DNA of 64,000 nucleotides. It comes from Tricholoma matsutake. Lineage: Eukaryota > Basidiomycota > Agaricomycetes > Agaricales > Tricholomataceae. Location: positions 4,588,001 to 4,652,000 of the forward strand of contig AP026541.1 of assembly GCA_026075535.2 (NCBI GenBank), given 5' to 3'. The notes under the pieces are model-generated. The model was not told the origin of the DNA. It saw only the letters and a program-made list of their open reading frames with translations, and did not search any database. Below, piece after piece: positions 11,688-25,034 of this stretch (positions are counted from its first letter, which is position 1; each line of letters opens with the position of its first letter). A program made the position numbers and the translations under genes.

Positions 11688-14600
11688 AATCAGGTTCTCG
11701 TTTGCCTCGGTGGTTTCATTCTACTACAACCGACTCTCAAGTCCTCAAGCAAAAACCGTCGTCATCCCATGGGCTCTCTGCAAAGACGGACAGGCAAAAA
11801 TTTATGCAGGAAGCACCTGAGGAAGTCACAACGAGAATCGGACAGGACATACCACCGCGACACGGTAAGTTATTACTTGTTGAAATGGTACGTTTGCTTC
11901 GAAGAGCGCGGCCCTCATCCTCAAAATTTCATTCCTGTTTCTTGGGCTGCAAATATCTGATGATACTAAAATTTCATAGCCAAACGAAACGAACTTGGCG
12001 TCCAGCTCCTCTCACGCGAGTTGCACTCACAAATCTTTCGCAATGTCTCATTCCCTAAGCCCGACCCATCTTTCGTCCATATTGCACGCGAGCACCTCCA
12101 GATGCATGACCTGGACCCAACCCAGGGATCAGTCCTCCCAGATACTGGATTCACACTTCCCCCACTTCAGGGGTCCAACCTTCTGGAGCATTTCTATCGT
12201 ATCGGCTCTCATGCAGCTGAACCCTGGCTCCACCTTGCCAAGACGTTTGCATCCAGCCAACTCCCTCCGGGACCAGATGACTGGGAATTACAAAGTGGCT
12301 GGACAAAATATTACTACCATTCCGATGGGTCCAGTTACAGCGAACATGTTGCATACCCGATGCACGATGGCAAACCGGAGGAGATGCTCACATTTGATGT
12401 CGAAACGATGCCAAATCACCACCCGTACGCTATCATGGCGTGTGCCGCTTCACCGAATGCGTGGTACTCGTGGATTTCGCCGTGGTTGCTCGATGAATCC
12501 CAGGATCCTCAGCAGTTGATACCTTTAGGAGACTTCTCAACTCCTAAAGTTGTTGTCGGACACAATGTGTCTTATGACAGAGGCAGAATTTTTGAAGAGT
12601 ATAATCTTGAACCCACGAAAAACCGGTTCATTGATACCATGGCTTTGCATGTTGCGGTAAAGGGGATATCTTCGCATCAGCGACCAGCGTGGATGAAATA
12701 TAGGAAATCAAAGGAAACAAAGCAGGAGCAGCAGTCCGAAGCCGTAGAAGCCGTCGTTGAGTTGATGGAGGTTGTCGATAAACAACAGTCGGCGGAACTC
12801 GACATTGAGAAGAAGGAAGACCTTCGGCGACTTCGTCAGGAAATGGAGGATAGTCTACCTTCTCTTATAGAGGGTGTAGATTCCGAGATGGCTGAGGCTA
12901 ACATGTCGTCAAAACGCTGGGAAGATATCACTTCTGCTAATTCTCTTGCAGACGTAGCCAAACTCCATTGCGGCATCATTATGGATAAGGAGATCCGTAA
13001 CGACTTCATGAAGCTGACTCCTGCGGAGATCAAGGACAACATCACAGACTACCTGGCATACTGCGCCAACGACGTCTACGTGACACATCGTGTTTATGCC
13101 AATGCTCTACCTGCCTTCCTGAATGCGTGTCCCCATCCAGTCTCGTTCGCAGGCATCTTGACAATGGGCTCGAGCTTTTTGACCGTCAACCAAAAATGGG
13201 ACAAGTATCTTCAGCAAGCGGAAAGGGTATATCGAGAAATGGAGGAGGGTGTGAAGATGAAGCTCAAGAATTTGGCTGAAGCAGCAAGGAAGCTGATGGA
13301 CCCATCTGGTGAAGCAGGTGTATGGAAAGACGATGTTTGGCTAAGTCAGTTGGATTGGACACCCAAGGTCGCCGGAAAGTCAAGAGGTATATACCCGTCG
13401 GACGAGGTACATTTCCTATCATACATGATTTTCATCGAATGATGTTTTCTGTAGACAGAAGTTAATCTCCAACAAGCAGTGCCTACTTTGACACACTCTT
13501 CACCTCAATCGGGAATGCTGCCATCATGGTACTCCGACGTGGTGTCGAATCCATCTGCACCGAAAACTCTTGAACGAATTCTTCCTCTGCTTCTCAAGCT
13601 CTCTTACGAGGGCCATCCTTTGCAGTATAACTATAAAGAGGGTTGGCATTTCATTCTCCAGGGCGAGATTACTCGGATAGCAAGCAGCGGAGGTAAAAAG
13701 ACCATGAAGATTTTGACCTCGCGGCACGCCTTGCCCCATCTTCAAAGCGGCAAGATAGATTCTTCTGATGTCCAGCTGGCCAGGGACATTTCAAGGGGAG
13801 AAAAGGGAGAAGATGTTCAGCGTAGGGTGTTGCATCTGGCCAAGTCCCTATATGAGGAATCAAGATCTGACAAGCTCAGTCAAGATCCATGGCTACAACA
13901 GTTGAACTGGAAACTCGTAGATCATGAGGCTGGTCCCACTGATGCAGAAACCTCCGAACCCAAACGGCCGAAGAGGCTGCCGAAATCTAAACCTAGCAAA
14001 TCTCCTCCCATTATATGGCCCAAGTGGTATTGGGATCTAGCTAAGCCTAAGAAAGGCATGGATCCCGGTACTATCGACATCACAGTGCGTAACCGCATCG
14101 CTTCCCTACTCCTTCGACTTTCTTGGTTGGGATGGCCCCTTTTTCATTCCCGTGAACACGGATGGGCATTCCGTGTGCCGTCGAACGCCAACTTCAATAG
14201 CTGTTCGATTCCTCTGAAGTTTTATGACCCAGCGGATGATTCGCTCGCCGAGTCTTCCTTGCATGGTGGCTATGTCTTTTACAAGCTTCCGCACAAGGAT
14301 GGAGAGAAGGCGAATGTCGGGAGTCCATTGTCCAAGACTTTCATGCAGTATGCGCAGGATGGAACCTTGAAGAGCCCTGGAGACGAAGCAAAAGAAGCTT
14401 TGGATATGAATGCGCAGTGCAGCTATTGGATCAGTGCTAGAGATCGTATCCTGAACCAGATGGTGGTCTGGCAGAACACTGTGAATAATATGGGTTTCAA
14501 GCAATCTTTGGGAGAGCAGGGCGGAAACGAGAACAAGTGGGGGATTATTCTGCCTCAGGTCATCACGATGGGCACTGTCACACGCCGAGCCATTGAGAAG

Positions 14601-15893
14601 ACCTGGCTGACGGCAAGCAACGCCAAGAAGAACCGAGTGGGCTCTGAGCTCAAGGCAATGGTCCGTGCTCCTGAAGGATACGCAATAGTGGGCGCCGATG
14701 TAGATTCAGAGGAGTTGTGGATTTCAAGCTGCATGGGTGATGCTCAGTTTGGTTTGCATGGAGCAACGGCTATTGGGTGGATGACTCTCGAGGGGACCAA
14801 AGCGGCGGGGACTGATCTACATTCCAAAACAGCGCAAATCCTCGGGATCTCTCGAGACCAGGCAAAAGTCTTCAATTATTCGCGGATTTATGGTGCTGGA
14901 ATGCGTCACGCCGTCCTGCTTCTCCTGCAATCGAATCCTGGTATGTTACTGCATGAGGCACAGAAGCTCGCAGAAAACTTGTACGCCTCTACCAAGGGAA
15001 AAAACACACATCGGACAGACATATTTGAGCGAAAATTTTGGTTTGGCGGGACCGAGAGTTTTGTCTTCAACAAACTCGAGGAAATTGCTTTATCCGACAA
15101 GCCTCAAACACCGGCACTGGGCTGCGGTGTGACCTATGCGTTGTCGAAGGAGTACTTGCCTGGCGAATTCGGTTCAGACTACATGCCCTCTCGTATCAAT
15201 TGGGTCGTTCAGTCTTCCGGCGTAGATTATCTACATCTGCTGATTGTTTCCATGGAACACCTCATTGCAAAATATGACATCAAGGCACGGTATCTTATAT
15301 CTGTTCATGATGAGCTTCGTTACTTGGTCAAGGAGGAAGACAGGTACCGCGCTGCTCTCGCTTTACAAATCGCCAATCTATGGACTCGCAGCTTGTTTGC
15401 GTATAAGCTCGGTATGGATGATCTACCACAGGGTGTGGCGTTTTTCTCGGCGGTCGATGTGGATCACGTACTTCGCAAAGAGGTTGATATGCCCTGCGTT
15501 ACCCCTTCGCAGCCAGTCCCCATCCCTGCCGGGGAAAGCTTGGACATCACACGTCTGCTGGCCAAGACCAGCGGAGGCTCTTTATGGAAGGATGGTCGCC
15601 CCATGGACAAGGATTCATCGAGCAATTTTCAGGGAACTCTCGAAGGATATGTAGCACCAGATTGCCTGGTCCACCGGGCAGCTACTGCCGATTTTTTACA
15701 GGCCCAAGCGACCAATGACTTCGGTGAGGTGAAAGGTCTGGCGCAAAGGGTTTATGGCAAGAAGTTTGCTGGTGGTTTGGGAAGTCAAAAACCAAGGAAA
15801 CTTAAGAAGTCAGCACCTGGAGGAAATGACGAAGGAGTAGATTGGGAAACTGCAGCAGAGGAGATGATGAAATCCAATCCAATTCATCCATAG
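11657..15893 (+). CDS. MIP1: Mitochondrial DNA polymerase gamma catalytic subunit
   Basis: Family A DNA polymerase replicating mitochondrial DNA. Exons 11657-11864, 11980-13406 and 13455-15893 give 1357 residues, all junctions in frame. An N-terminal Arg/Ser-rich presequence (MLRPASKFAQQSGSRLPRWF) fits mitochondrial import. Proofreading exonuclease: Exo I FDVETM (about 207), Exo II VVGHNVSYDR (about 260), Exo III YCANDVYVTH (about 430). Polymerase: motif A VGADVDSEELW (about 957), motif B RDQAKVFNYSRIYGAG (about 1012), motif C SVHDELRY (about 1160). Fungal Mip1 proteins also carry a C-terminal extension, present here after residue about 1200. The start codon lies in an inverted repeat. HAT1 begins only 74 bp downstream on the same strand. 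Confidence 0.95.
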
Positions 15894-15967
15894 CGCTACT
15901 TACTGCTCAAGCGCTCAATTCTGACATAGCTATACAGTACTTATAATTGAAAAAAAGCGCTCAAACA

Positions 15968-17876
15968 ATGTCAAACAACGCGTCAAAATTTGTTTCTTCA
16001 AAACAACTCCAGCTCGAAAAGCCCAGCTGCGTCAATTATAATACATCTATGACAGACTGGACATCCGACGCGACTGAAGCGCTAACATTGTCCCTTGGTT
16101 AGTCAACTCGTCACAATATACGTCGTCTGCTCAAAGTAGTACCCACACATGGGGTTTAGTGCGGTCGCGGGAAGACAAGGAAAGCTTGGCCGAGGACGAG
16201 TCTTACGAAAATTTTAACCCCTCCTTCACGTATCCGGTATGCAGAATAGCTTTTCCTCCTCGCACAAGACTTAAACCCTGCAGATATACGGAGAGGAGGA
16301 GAAAATCTATGGGTACAATGACCTCTTGATTGATGTGAGTGGCATCAAATCTATTAATTGTTGGATATTCTCTAATCTTCATGTTAGCTGAGATTCACCT
16401 CGGGATCGCTTCTACAATACCTGGACGTGCAGTATTCTGAGATGCTGGGGTCGTCGTCAACAGTGGATGACGTGGAGGGGACGTTGAGTAAATTTATACC
16501 CGAAGGTGAGCACAGCTCTCACATATTACCATGATTTCGTTCTCTTATGCCGTTAAGGCTCTTACAGAGACGAAGCAGAGTTCTTAGCGCGTGCTGAAGA
16601 GGACGCGACGTCCTTTAAGCCATCAGGGCAATTAATATATTCCTACACGCGACCTTCACCTGTGCACAGCGGTAAAGGTAAAGGCGCAGCTGAAATTGAA
16701 AACCTCGATCCTGAGAGTGAGGATGCTATAGTCTTTGAGGTGTATCATGTAAGTGTCAACTTCCTCTCCCAGAGCATTACCCACTTCAATCTAAGGCGAC
16801 GTGGAATACGCCTGGGTTCAAAGAATATCATCGGAGAATGCAGCTCTTCATTCTCTTGTATATCGAAGCTGGATCCTATATTAACGAAGATGAAGATATG
16901 TGGGAATTTGTGGTTCTGTAGGTTACCAGCAGTGATACGCCACACGTTCTGACAAATGAACCAGATTCGAAAAGCGTAAGCGAAGAGCAGCACCACACAT
17001 AGCCACATACCACTTTGTGGGGTACTCTTCGCTTTACCCTTTTTATTTTTTTCCTGAAAAAGTTCGATTGAGGCTCAGGTAGGGTTTGCGTAGCTTTGCC
17101 TGCCTTGGCTTAAATCACACCTTTTCAGTCAGTTTGTCATTCTTACACCGTACCAACACAAAGGCCATGGATGTAAGATCAATCTAACCACGTCGCAATA
17201 CTCTCTAGCTCACCAGATTTGCTTGCAGCGCAACTCTACAAAGCCATCTACCAATACGTCCTGTTGCATCCAGCCGTCGCAGAACTAACAGTGGAAGATC
17301 CCGCTGAAGCGTTTGAAGACCTTCGGGACCGAAATGATTTAAAAATGCTGCTGTCGAATGAGAGATTCTTGGAAGAGGGCTTTGGGAGTGGATCAGTTTC
17401 ATATGGAGGCGGGCGTGTTGGCGGTATTGGTCGGGGTGGAAAAAGTGGCCAGGGTGGGCAAGGAACGACCGTCGCAAAAGGCAAGATGGGTCCTCCGACG
17501 GACAAGGTTTGGGTCGAGAAATGGCGATGCGGTTTGAAGATAGCTGGCGTAAGAATATGACTTCGATGTTTGTTTCTTCAGCTAACTCTTGTTTTATTTA
17601 GCGACAATTTCAACGGTTGATTGAGATGCTCCTGCTCCTGCGTTTGGATCCATCGGATGCCCGTGGAATGAGGACATATCGGTTGCAGGTCAAGGAACGG
17701 CTGTATCGATTTAACTTCGTGCGTTTGTCCTCTTTCTCGTGACATTTATGTTTGGTCATTTCTTGTTTTAGGAAGCGCTAGTTCAAATGGAGAAGCAGGA
17801 ACGCCTGGATAAGTTGGAAGAGACTTTCCAAAGCGTGCAGGAAGACTATCAACGAATATTGGCCATGATTCGTTGA
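15968..17876 (+). CDS. HAT1: Histone acetyltransferase type B catalytic subunit
   Basis: Acetylates newly made histone H4 (Lys5/12) in the HAT-B complex with an RbAp46/48-type WD protein. About eight exons must be joined. The first is too short to stand out: ATG at 15968, ending DATEALTLSL, spliced to VRSREDKESLAEDESY. Then FTYPIYGEEEKIYGYNDLLID, LRFTSGSLLQYLDVQYSEML, the substrate-binding core NTPGFKEYHRRMQLFILLYIE, YINEDEDMWEFVVL, YHFVGYSSLYPF, and acetyl-CoA motif A as FVILTPYQHKGHGSQLY. The C-terminal part has VEDPAEAFEDLRDRNDL and a helical tail ending ...YQRILAMIR. Gly-rich insert near 17400 is unusual. Complete and apparently functional. Confidence 0.92.
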
Positions 17877-18040
17877 ATCCTGCGTAATGAAACTGAAGTT
17901 TCTCTTCCTTGGATGATTGCCATTACGCGTTCATTGAAGATATGCGCCTGACCAATGTCATTATGAAAGTCCTACTGAGCGATCGTAATCGTAATGTCAC
18001 ATTATGATCATGAATGCGAGAATGTTGCAGGATCGACCCT

Positions 18041-18770
18041 TTAAACTCCAAATCCTCCGTCCACTCCACAGTCGAGGGGGTCCTCGTCATAGGGAGAGCG
18101 CTTGGTTCCATCGCCGGCGTGATCACGTTTTTTCTTCTCCAAAATCACGAACGATAGAATAACAAGGTCGATGTCAACGGAACATGGCTGGATACGAATG
18201 CGAGATTTTTTCTCCCCTGCGAAGAGGCCTTCATCGTTCACTTCATACGAATATCGGGCCACCTCTTGGCCGGTGTCGGAGCGCGTCAGCTTTGTTGATA
18301 GCAATCTTTTGTTCAGGCGAATAATACGACGAAGCAACAAGGAGGCTTACCACAGTACCTGTCCCCTTAATATCTTTCCATCGATATTCAACGCCGTCGT
18401 TTCCGAGGAAATAACGAGCACTGAAGGCGTAGGAGTCGTCAGGAACCTAGGGTATCCAGAAGAACTGAACGTACGAGCTAGTTCGGCACTGTTTGTGCAA
18501 GAACCTGGAGGCGAGCACTTCAAAGCCCCTCTTTCCCATGCGACCAGCCATATCACTCAGCAAAGAACACCGAACGATAGTCGGAGATTTCCAGTACCGC
18601 CATTCGACCTCGGCGACGATGCTGTCTTCTTCTGTTTCTGCTGGACGCTGGATGACTGACACCCATGGGCCGTGTTTCATTTTCGAAGTTCGGACTTGAT
18701 AGTGGGCCACACCGTTAGAAGATACCAAAACTGTATGTTCTGGATCATTTGGGACGAGGAAAAACTCCAT
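18041..18770 (-). CDS. DUF6593-domain protein
   Basis: Protein of the DUF6593 family, common and often multicopy in Agaricomycetes, function unknown. Starts MEFFLVPNDPEHTVLVSSNG. The segment VPDDSYAFSARYFLGNDG with VEYRWKDIKGTGTV, then TRSDTGQEVARYSYEVND and SVDIDLVILSFVILEKKKRD, match the order usual for the family, whose C-terminus is a short beta strand plus hydrophobic helix. Two introns are inferred: one ending at the acceptor before VPDDSY (donor probably after KRGFE) and one between GTV and LTRSDT. Convergent with HAT1, 164 bp between stop codons. Confidence 0.75.
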
Positions 18771-21052
18771 TTTATGAGGGAAAAGCTGCTAGCTTAAGGA
18801 CGAAAGTGAATATTCTTAAGATGAGATGGGGGGTTGAAGGTTGAGTAGTCGCAAAAGGAGATCTTGCAGGTAAAGCTTGCCCAGACAGAACAAACCATCA
18901 GTCAAGATGGCGAGTCATATTGAATATTGAATGCTGGTCGAATCTAGTACGCCGTGCATTTAGCAGCCCATGAAGTCATCCCAAAAGCGGTGTACAGGTT
19001 TCCTAAAATGGCAGATCTGTAAGCTAAATCTTTGCCATGCCACGCCCACATTGCCTGCCCTAGCCTTTAGATCAAACATCATATCATGGAAAATGTCTCG
19101 TTCGAGGAGAAAATACCACTTTTCCATACTCTGCTTCTGGACTTGGTCGTTATAGAAGGCGATGCACTGGCCATGTTTATGAGGCGAAGCACGCAACTCC
19201 GTGCAATATTTCCACGCGAGCGGGGATATCTTATAACCCGCGCTTGACAATGGAATGTTTCCACTAGATCCGAGTCAGCCACCGTGTGGAAGTGACGTCC
19301 CTGCCTTCATCGATGCGAACCCTCAACCTCGTTGTTTCGAAACAGCGTCTGCCTTATCTGTGGTCGGCTGCTGTCAATATCAATGAATTTCCAGGATCTA
19401 CCGAGTCTCTTTGATCTGAGAAGGAAAAGGTATGAACTGTAATAATACTCAAGCCGCTTCGCTCCTTCGAGACGGATGCATTTCCCCGGTAGCTCGACTT
19501 CACTCATTTGTCCTGTGACTGTATCAAAACGTGGCAAGCCAATTGTGTGGATTCATAATATAAGGGCCGGATCTAACGTTGAAGGCATGAAGTCGCAGGT
19601 ACCATATATACATGGAGGCCCGCATTAAGGTATAATTAAAGGTTTCTATTTTACTGGATTTATGTAACCGCGACGTTTTCTATAAACCCCAACGTGCACT
19701 CAATCTCACAAATGCATCATATGTGGCAGTTTCGTTCTGTCTTATATTTCAGACCATGAGCTGTTGGCCTTCAATATATCTCAGCGAACTTCGAAGGAAT
19801 TCACTTGAAACATACTTAATTTGATCCCAGCGAAACTTGCGGCGGTGCGCTGAAAAACACATAGATGATCTGCGTGTACGTCCAACTCTGCTCGTACGTT
19901 CTCTGTACCACGTCCAGGTTAGTAACACTCGGTATTCTTGTGGCATTCCTGACAGTATGATAGTGAGCCATTTACCTGTTGAAGTCGGGGCACGACGACG
20001 ATCAGAGCCCGCGGTGACAATTAACAAGTGCTCGAAGAGCACATCTACATATGTACAGGTAGATATAGTGAAGCGGCGGTAACTATGTAACTAAAATAGA
20101 TGATGAGCCGCTCGGTATAATAACCGGCTGGGTGTAAAGAGGTGTAAAGTGGAATCATGGTGTTCTACAATTCGTTGAAGGCAACAAGTATCTCACAACT
20201 TACATTCGACCGCGTAAATGATGGTCATCTGTTGACAAGCTCATGCCCACTTCTCATGATGGGAATTGCGCTCATTTGTCATCAGATAATTTCTTCTTTT
20301 CCAGTTCATTCTCTGATTGTGGCGAGCCATATGTACAGAGGCATATCCTGTTGTTTATCAGATATGAAATGCATAGCCTCGCCTGTTAAACATCTCAGGC
20401 TTAGCAGAGCCCTGGAGAATTGTGCCTTCCGTGTGCCTTCCGCCCAGGAGTTGGCTTTGGAGATGTTGGACATCAATGTCTATGGCGCGTTTGAGGACAC
20501 AGCGTACAATTGCAAACCCTTCTTTTTCCCTGTCTTGCACCAGGCAACTCAGGGACTTCGGAGATTGGCGTGGAATGGAGGCTCTCCCACAAACATAGCA
20601 GATTCTGCTGATGAATTAGTTTTTCTGCATCTTACCGCCTGATAGATTTGCGATCCTTGATTTTTTTGGAAAAAATTTCGATACCTTTCTTGAGAGGTTT
20701 GGAGCCATGGTAGAGTTTTCAAGTTAAAATTATCAAATGGTTTGTTTTCGAGCTCCTGAGAGGCCTCCTGTGGCGCATCACTGTTGTGTGAATTAAATTG
20801 AACAATATTTACCAAAACATGGGTTTGGTGGAGGGGTATGTGTTATGGGTTTTCAAGGGTTTATGGGTTATGGTGTCCAAATCCCTGTCCACCGACTTGG
20901 TGGACCAAATAAGCTATGGGATATAAGGGTTCCGGTTATGGGTTACCTTAAGGCATGGCTTATGAGAGAGTCGACTGTAACAGCAAAATACACATACTCT
21001 AGATTTAGCGAGAGCATACGAACATACAAAAACGTGAATGCGAACGTACTAG
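18771..21052. other. Gene-poor gap with unassigned short ORFs
   Basis: About 2.3 kb with no recognisable gene. Minus-strand frames at 19307-19537 (76 codons) and 18960-19250 (96 codons) match nothing I know. On the minus strand a two-exon frame from 20042 (MLFEHLLIVTAGSDRRRAP, intron of about 70 nt, ending ...VNSFEVR) is open for some 62 codons but also unfamiliar. The plus-strand 161-codon frame at 20157-20642 has no family features and is probably chance. Around 20840-20960 the sequence has repeated ATGGGTT/GGGTTA-like words and a perfect hairpin at 20887-20905. Confidence 0.35.
20887..20905. repeat. Small perfect hairpin
   Basis: GTCCACC and GGTGGAC pair around a 5-base loop (gactt), inside a patch of ATGGGTT-like words. 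It might be the trace of an old transposon end; no target duplication is visible. Confidence 0.4.
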
Positions 21053-24000
21053 TCATAGACTGGCAAAGCTAAAAACACCAACTGTGTTGCCGAAACCAGC
21101 AAGACCGTGCGTTGATGCAATCAGAAAGGGGTTGACTCGAGTAAAGGGTAGTCGAGGGATAGGATTTGTGCCTCTACACCGTGGAGAGGACGTGGAAGAA
21201 TGATCTAGCTTCCTCGCAGTCTTTGTCAAGTCAGCGAGCAAGGAACTCTGCAAGCGTGAAGCGGCTGGGTCAAACGTCCATAACTCCCATCTCTCAAGAG
21301 TTGCGGGAGTCAGCCCTTCTGAACGAGCAGGCTTGATCTGAACGGCCGTTGTCGTTCGGTGAGGGATTTGAGTTCTTGGTCTTCGCCTTACACCGACAGC
21401 CTTCGTGCCATTGACACCCCAGCTTCCTCGCTCACAAGTTATGTCCGTCACACGAACTACCATTACGTCTCGCCAGAAGGACGCGAAAGAATGAGCGGGA
21501 ACTTTGCAACCCAACGGATCGGCTGTGGGGGACCGGGTATTTGCTTCGTGCTCTTCACCCAAGACTGATATCTCCGATGAACGACGCCCTGGATCCTTCT
21601 CCGAAACCCGTCTAGAATGAACACCGTGGCCAGAAATAGGAAATGCAGACGCCTCGAAAGGTTTGGCTGCTCTCACTCTCGCAAGCGATGTAGACATGGG
21701 ACCGAGCTGAGAACTAGTGCTATTGCTTCGTGAACGACGACCAATATTATCGCGCGATGATACCTGGTGTAAAGTGTTTCGCGAACAAGCACATCTTCTG
21801 GTCTGATCATTCAGATAGAGTTTGAAAAATCGAATGACGTGGTCAACTGAGAACGCCACGGAAAGACTTTCGAGGGGCAATTGACCACAGAAATGGCATG
21901 TTTCACAGTGCACTGGAGTTACTCGCAGTGAGTTGACGCGCCCAAATGTTTCATCAAGAAAGGAGATACACTCGGAGGTCAGTCCATCCCAAAGAGAGAT
22001 TCGTCCACCATCTGTTGCGACGGCAATGACGAGCTGAGTACTCCCAGCTAATTCAGCCTGACAGGCATGGACCTTGGAAGGAAGGTCACTAGGGTGGCCT
22101 GCCTGCACATGGTAGTCGGGCTTTATGAATGAATGAAGGACTGGATTATCAGCGGCTTGGGCATCGATCAATTCCAACATCCCGTCGTCCAGGCTGAAAG
22201 CAATTAAGTAACGCTCTAGTGGGTCCACACACACCAATGAGGACCTAACAACTGATGCCCTGCTAGAGGGGTTGATATAGGTGACCGTTGGAACACCTTC
22301 AACATGCCATTTGGCAGCCACACCATTCTCATAGGTTGCCAACAGACTATGCCCCGTCTCCGTAGCTGGTGAACAGAAATAAAGTTGCGTGACACGGGCA
22401 GAGAGTATGTCCAAGGAAAGGATTGGCAATGGGCAGACTCTGTCCTCTTCCAACGCCCAAACTGCAATAACGCCTGCACTAGTTCCAACAGCGCAGTAAC
22501 GTCCACGATCATCAACAGCGACACATGTGAGAGTTGAAACAGTAGATGAGGTACTAGCTGTACCCAATAGCACATTTGCAGCATCGATAGAGACATGGGA
22601 TCGTGTATTAACTTGCCAAATGATAATCTCGTTGTAGAGGCCCACAGATACGGCCACTTTCCCATCTTTGCTGGCAGCGATGAGCTCAACGTCACTAGAA
22701 AACGCCCTCGGGAGAGTCGAGAACGAGACTTGGTTTTCTAAAGCTTGCTTGTCCTCCTGCGGATCCATCCAATCGGATTCCCCCGGATTTCGTGCCTCGA
22801 GAAGTTCGGCGTTCTTCAGCAAATACAAGAGCAAGCCCCATAAGAGGCTCGTTGTGGCAGCGATGGGAAGAACCATGATCTTGAGTAGCCATAGAACTAG
22901 ACGGAGTGTTCCTGTCGGCAAGCGTGGCCACGAATGTTTGTGGGATTTCATTGGAGGTGATTGATCGATGTTTGGACTTAACGTGACAAGTATGGGCTGC
23001 TCGATGCGTAGATGCAGCAGGGAAGTTTGGGCTGGGTTAATGGTCTTCCACATATTCCACGCTGTTGGCTTCTTATCGAGGACAGCGTCTGAGGCACTTG
23101 TCCTTAGTCGTGAAACTGCGCCCAGCTGCGAGACAGTAGGGAGTTGGTCGTAGCTGAATGTCGAAGAGGAGTATGTCGTGTAGTACAACGTGGCCGTGAT
23201 CGCAAGGAGCTTATGGATTGTCATGTGAGTGAGGCCACAAGATCCAGAACTATCACTTACCATGAGTAGACTAACATTAGTTGCTGCACGACCTTTCAGA
23301 AGATTCTGAACGGTCACAACCAATCTTTGCCAGAGCGATTGAGGTTGCTTGGAGCTGTCGTCTTTGGATGACTGACGAATGGCCGGTGCGAGGCTGGTGT
23401 CATGTCGTAGCAGTTCGGTGAGCTGGAAATGGATTATGAATTCCGCATCGCAATGATGCTATCAGTGACACAAACCTCCAAGCGTTGAACGTCAATGGAC
23501 AGCACAGCCATGAAGAAGGTGTGTGCCAAAAACCAGTGCGCTACTAACACAACGATGGCAAAGGCGCAAAATTGACGTACGGCTCCGATGGAGAAGACTG
23601 CTATCACGCCTAGGATTGCATTGTATGACACAACCTTCAGGGTATTGGAAGTCCCAGCTCGACTCAAACCTTCAGCAATACGCTGTTTAACTGACAGTGT
23701 AACTGATGTTTTGCCTACTGCGTCAACCTGGGGAGAGATTTATGTATCATATGCAGTAACGGAAAACAGGGACTTACCAAGTTGAACATGTTTTCAGCTC
23801 CAACAAAAACAATAACAATGGGAAGCAGCTCCCTTCACAGTTCTCGATCAGTCCATTGCACTTATAAAGCGGACAAACATACCAGGGAACCAGAGTGACC
23901 TTGAACCCAACCAGTGCACATACACTGAGACTGGTGATGGTGCTGACAGCAATTTCCACGAGTGCGGTGAAGGTCACTCCAAGCCGCGAATGAACAGCGT

Positions 24001-25034
24001 TCATTTTTCTAACTGACCAAGCAACGTAGACAAAGAATCCTAGGTAAGGGAGATACAGAAAAGCCGATAGAGCCGACCATCGTTCGCCTTTAGATAAGCT
24101 GGGATCATACTGACCCGGATCAATCAGTTCCAGCAAATCAAGAAAAAAAATATGGAGGAGTTCACTTCAAGAGCGATTAAAGTGGGTTCTTGCACTTGTA
24201 TGACTGGCTTTGTATTCTGAGCAAAAGCCTGATGAACTGACTGTAAAAATGAAGCATGCTCTGAGGTGCCCAGGCAGTCTGAACCAGGAAAAAAATATGT
24301 AAGGGCTAGAAACTTAGCGAAGTCGAATCCTGATCCGGCCACGTGCGGATCATTTGATCCTCGACCAGCCAGAACCATTTGTGGGGTAACGAGTATGCCA
24401 CCCACGGAAACATTCCGAGGGGCGCTCAAGGCATCCAAGATATTGGTGTCAGATGTTAATGCTTCCTTGTCGTAATTCCAAAATAGGAGTGGAGAGAGCA
24501 CGAGACATTTTCCGTTGAGCCCCTTGAGGCATGGAGTGCCCCCATTTGACACGAGGTGTTCGAGGCGATTCTCGAAATGTAAGGTTGATAACAGCGTTTG
24601 ATGATGAACAGCACCGTCATCTTCCGCACCGGTGCTTTGGATAAGAACACGTTCCACGCGTAGAGCAGTATCAACTCCACACTTTGCACGAGAAACAGCG
24701 TCTTCGTGCAGTTTAAGAGTATTATGGGACGACCAGAAGTTGACCAGGTCTTTCTGGGCATCAAAAAGGGGATTAGTGTTGCGAGAATGGAGAGCATCCA
24801 AGATCGAAAAGTATTGTGTTTGTGAAGAGGAGTAGATTGCGAGAGCAGGGTAGAAGAGAGATGTGATGACTACGCAAGAAACGAGAATTATGCGGATCTG
24901 GTGAGTTGCACAATGACTACCGGTACGATTAGCACCTGGTGAAGATACTTATGATATGATTGAACGTACAGCCCAAAACGATGGAAGAAACGTTGACAGA
25001 GAGTACGCGACCATTGTAGGATTGAGTAAAACAT
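21053..25034 (-). CDS. SREBP cleavage-activating protein (SCAP) homologue
   Basis: Polytopic ER membrane sterol sensor that escorts SREBP-type transcription factors, here probably for sterol and oxygen homeostasis as with Scp1 of fission yeast. Start MFYSILQWSRTLCQRFFHRF at 25034, spliced at RFGL|HCATHQIRIIL to the first transmembrane region (VSCVVITSLFYPALAIYSSS). A luminal loop follows, then the sterol-sensing domain: LSAFLYLPYLGFFVYVAWSV, VPWELLPIVIVFVGAENMFNL and AFAIVVLVAHWFLAHTFFM. The last large exon (21053-23323) carries WD40-like repeats (KVAVSVGLYNEIIIWQV, GRYCAVGTSAGVIAVWALEE, VIAVATDGGRISLWDG). Order and size fit fungal SCAP. Divergent from the protein X gene with only 85 bp between start codons. 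Confidence 0.88.

Noticed and set aside
20157..20642. 161-codon plus-strand frame
   Set aside because: No family features, no good start context and no splice partners; likely chance.
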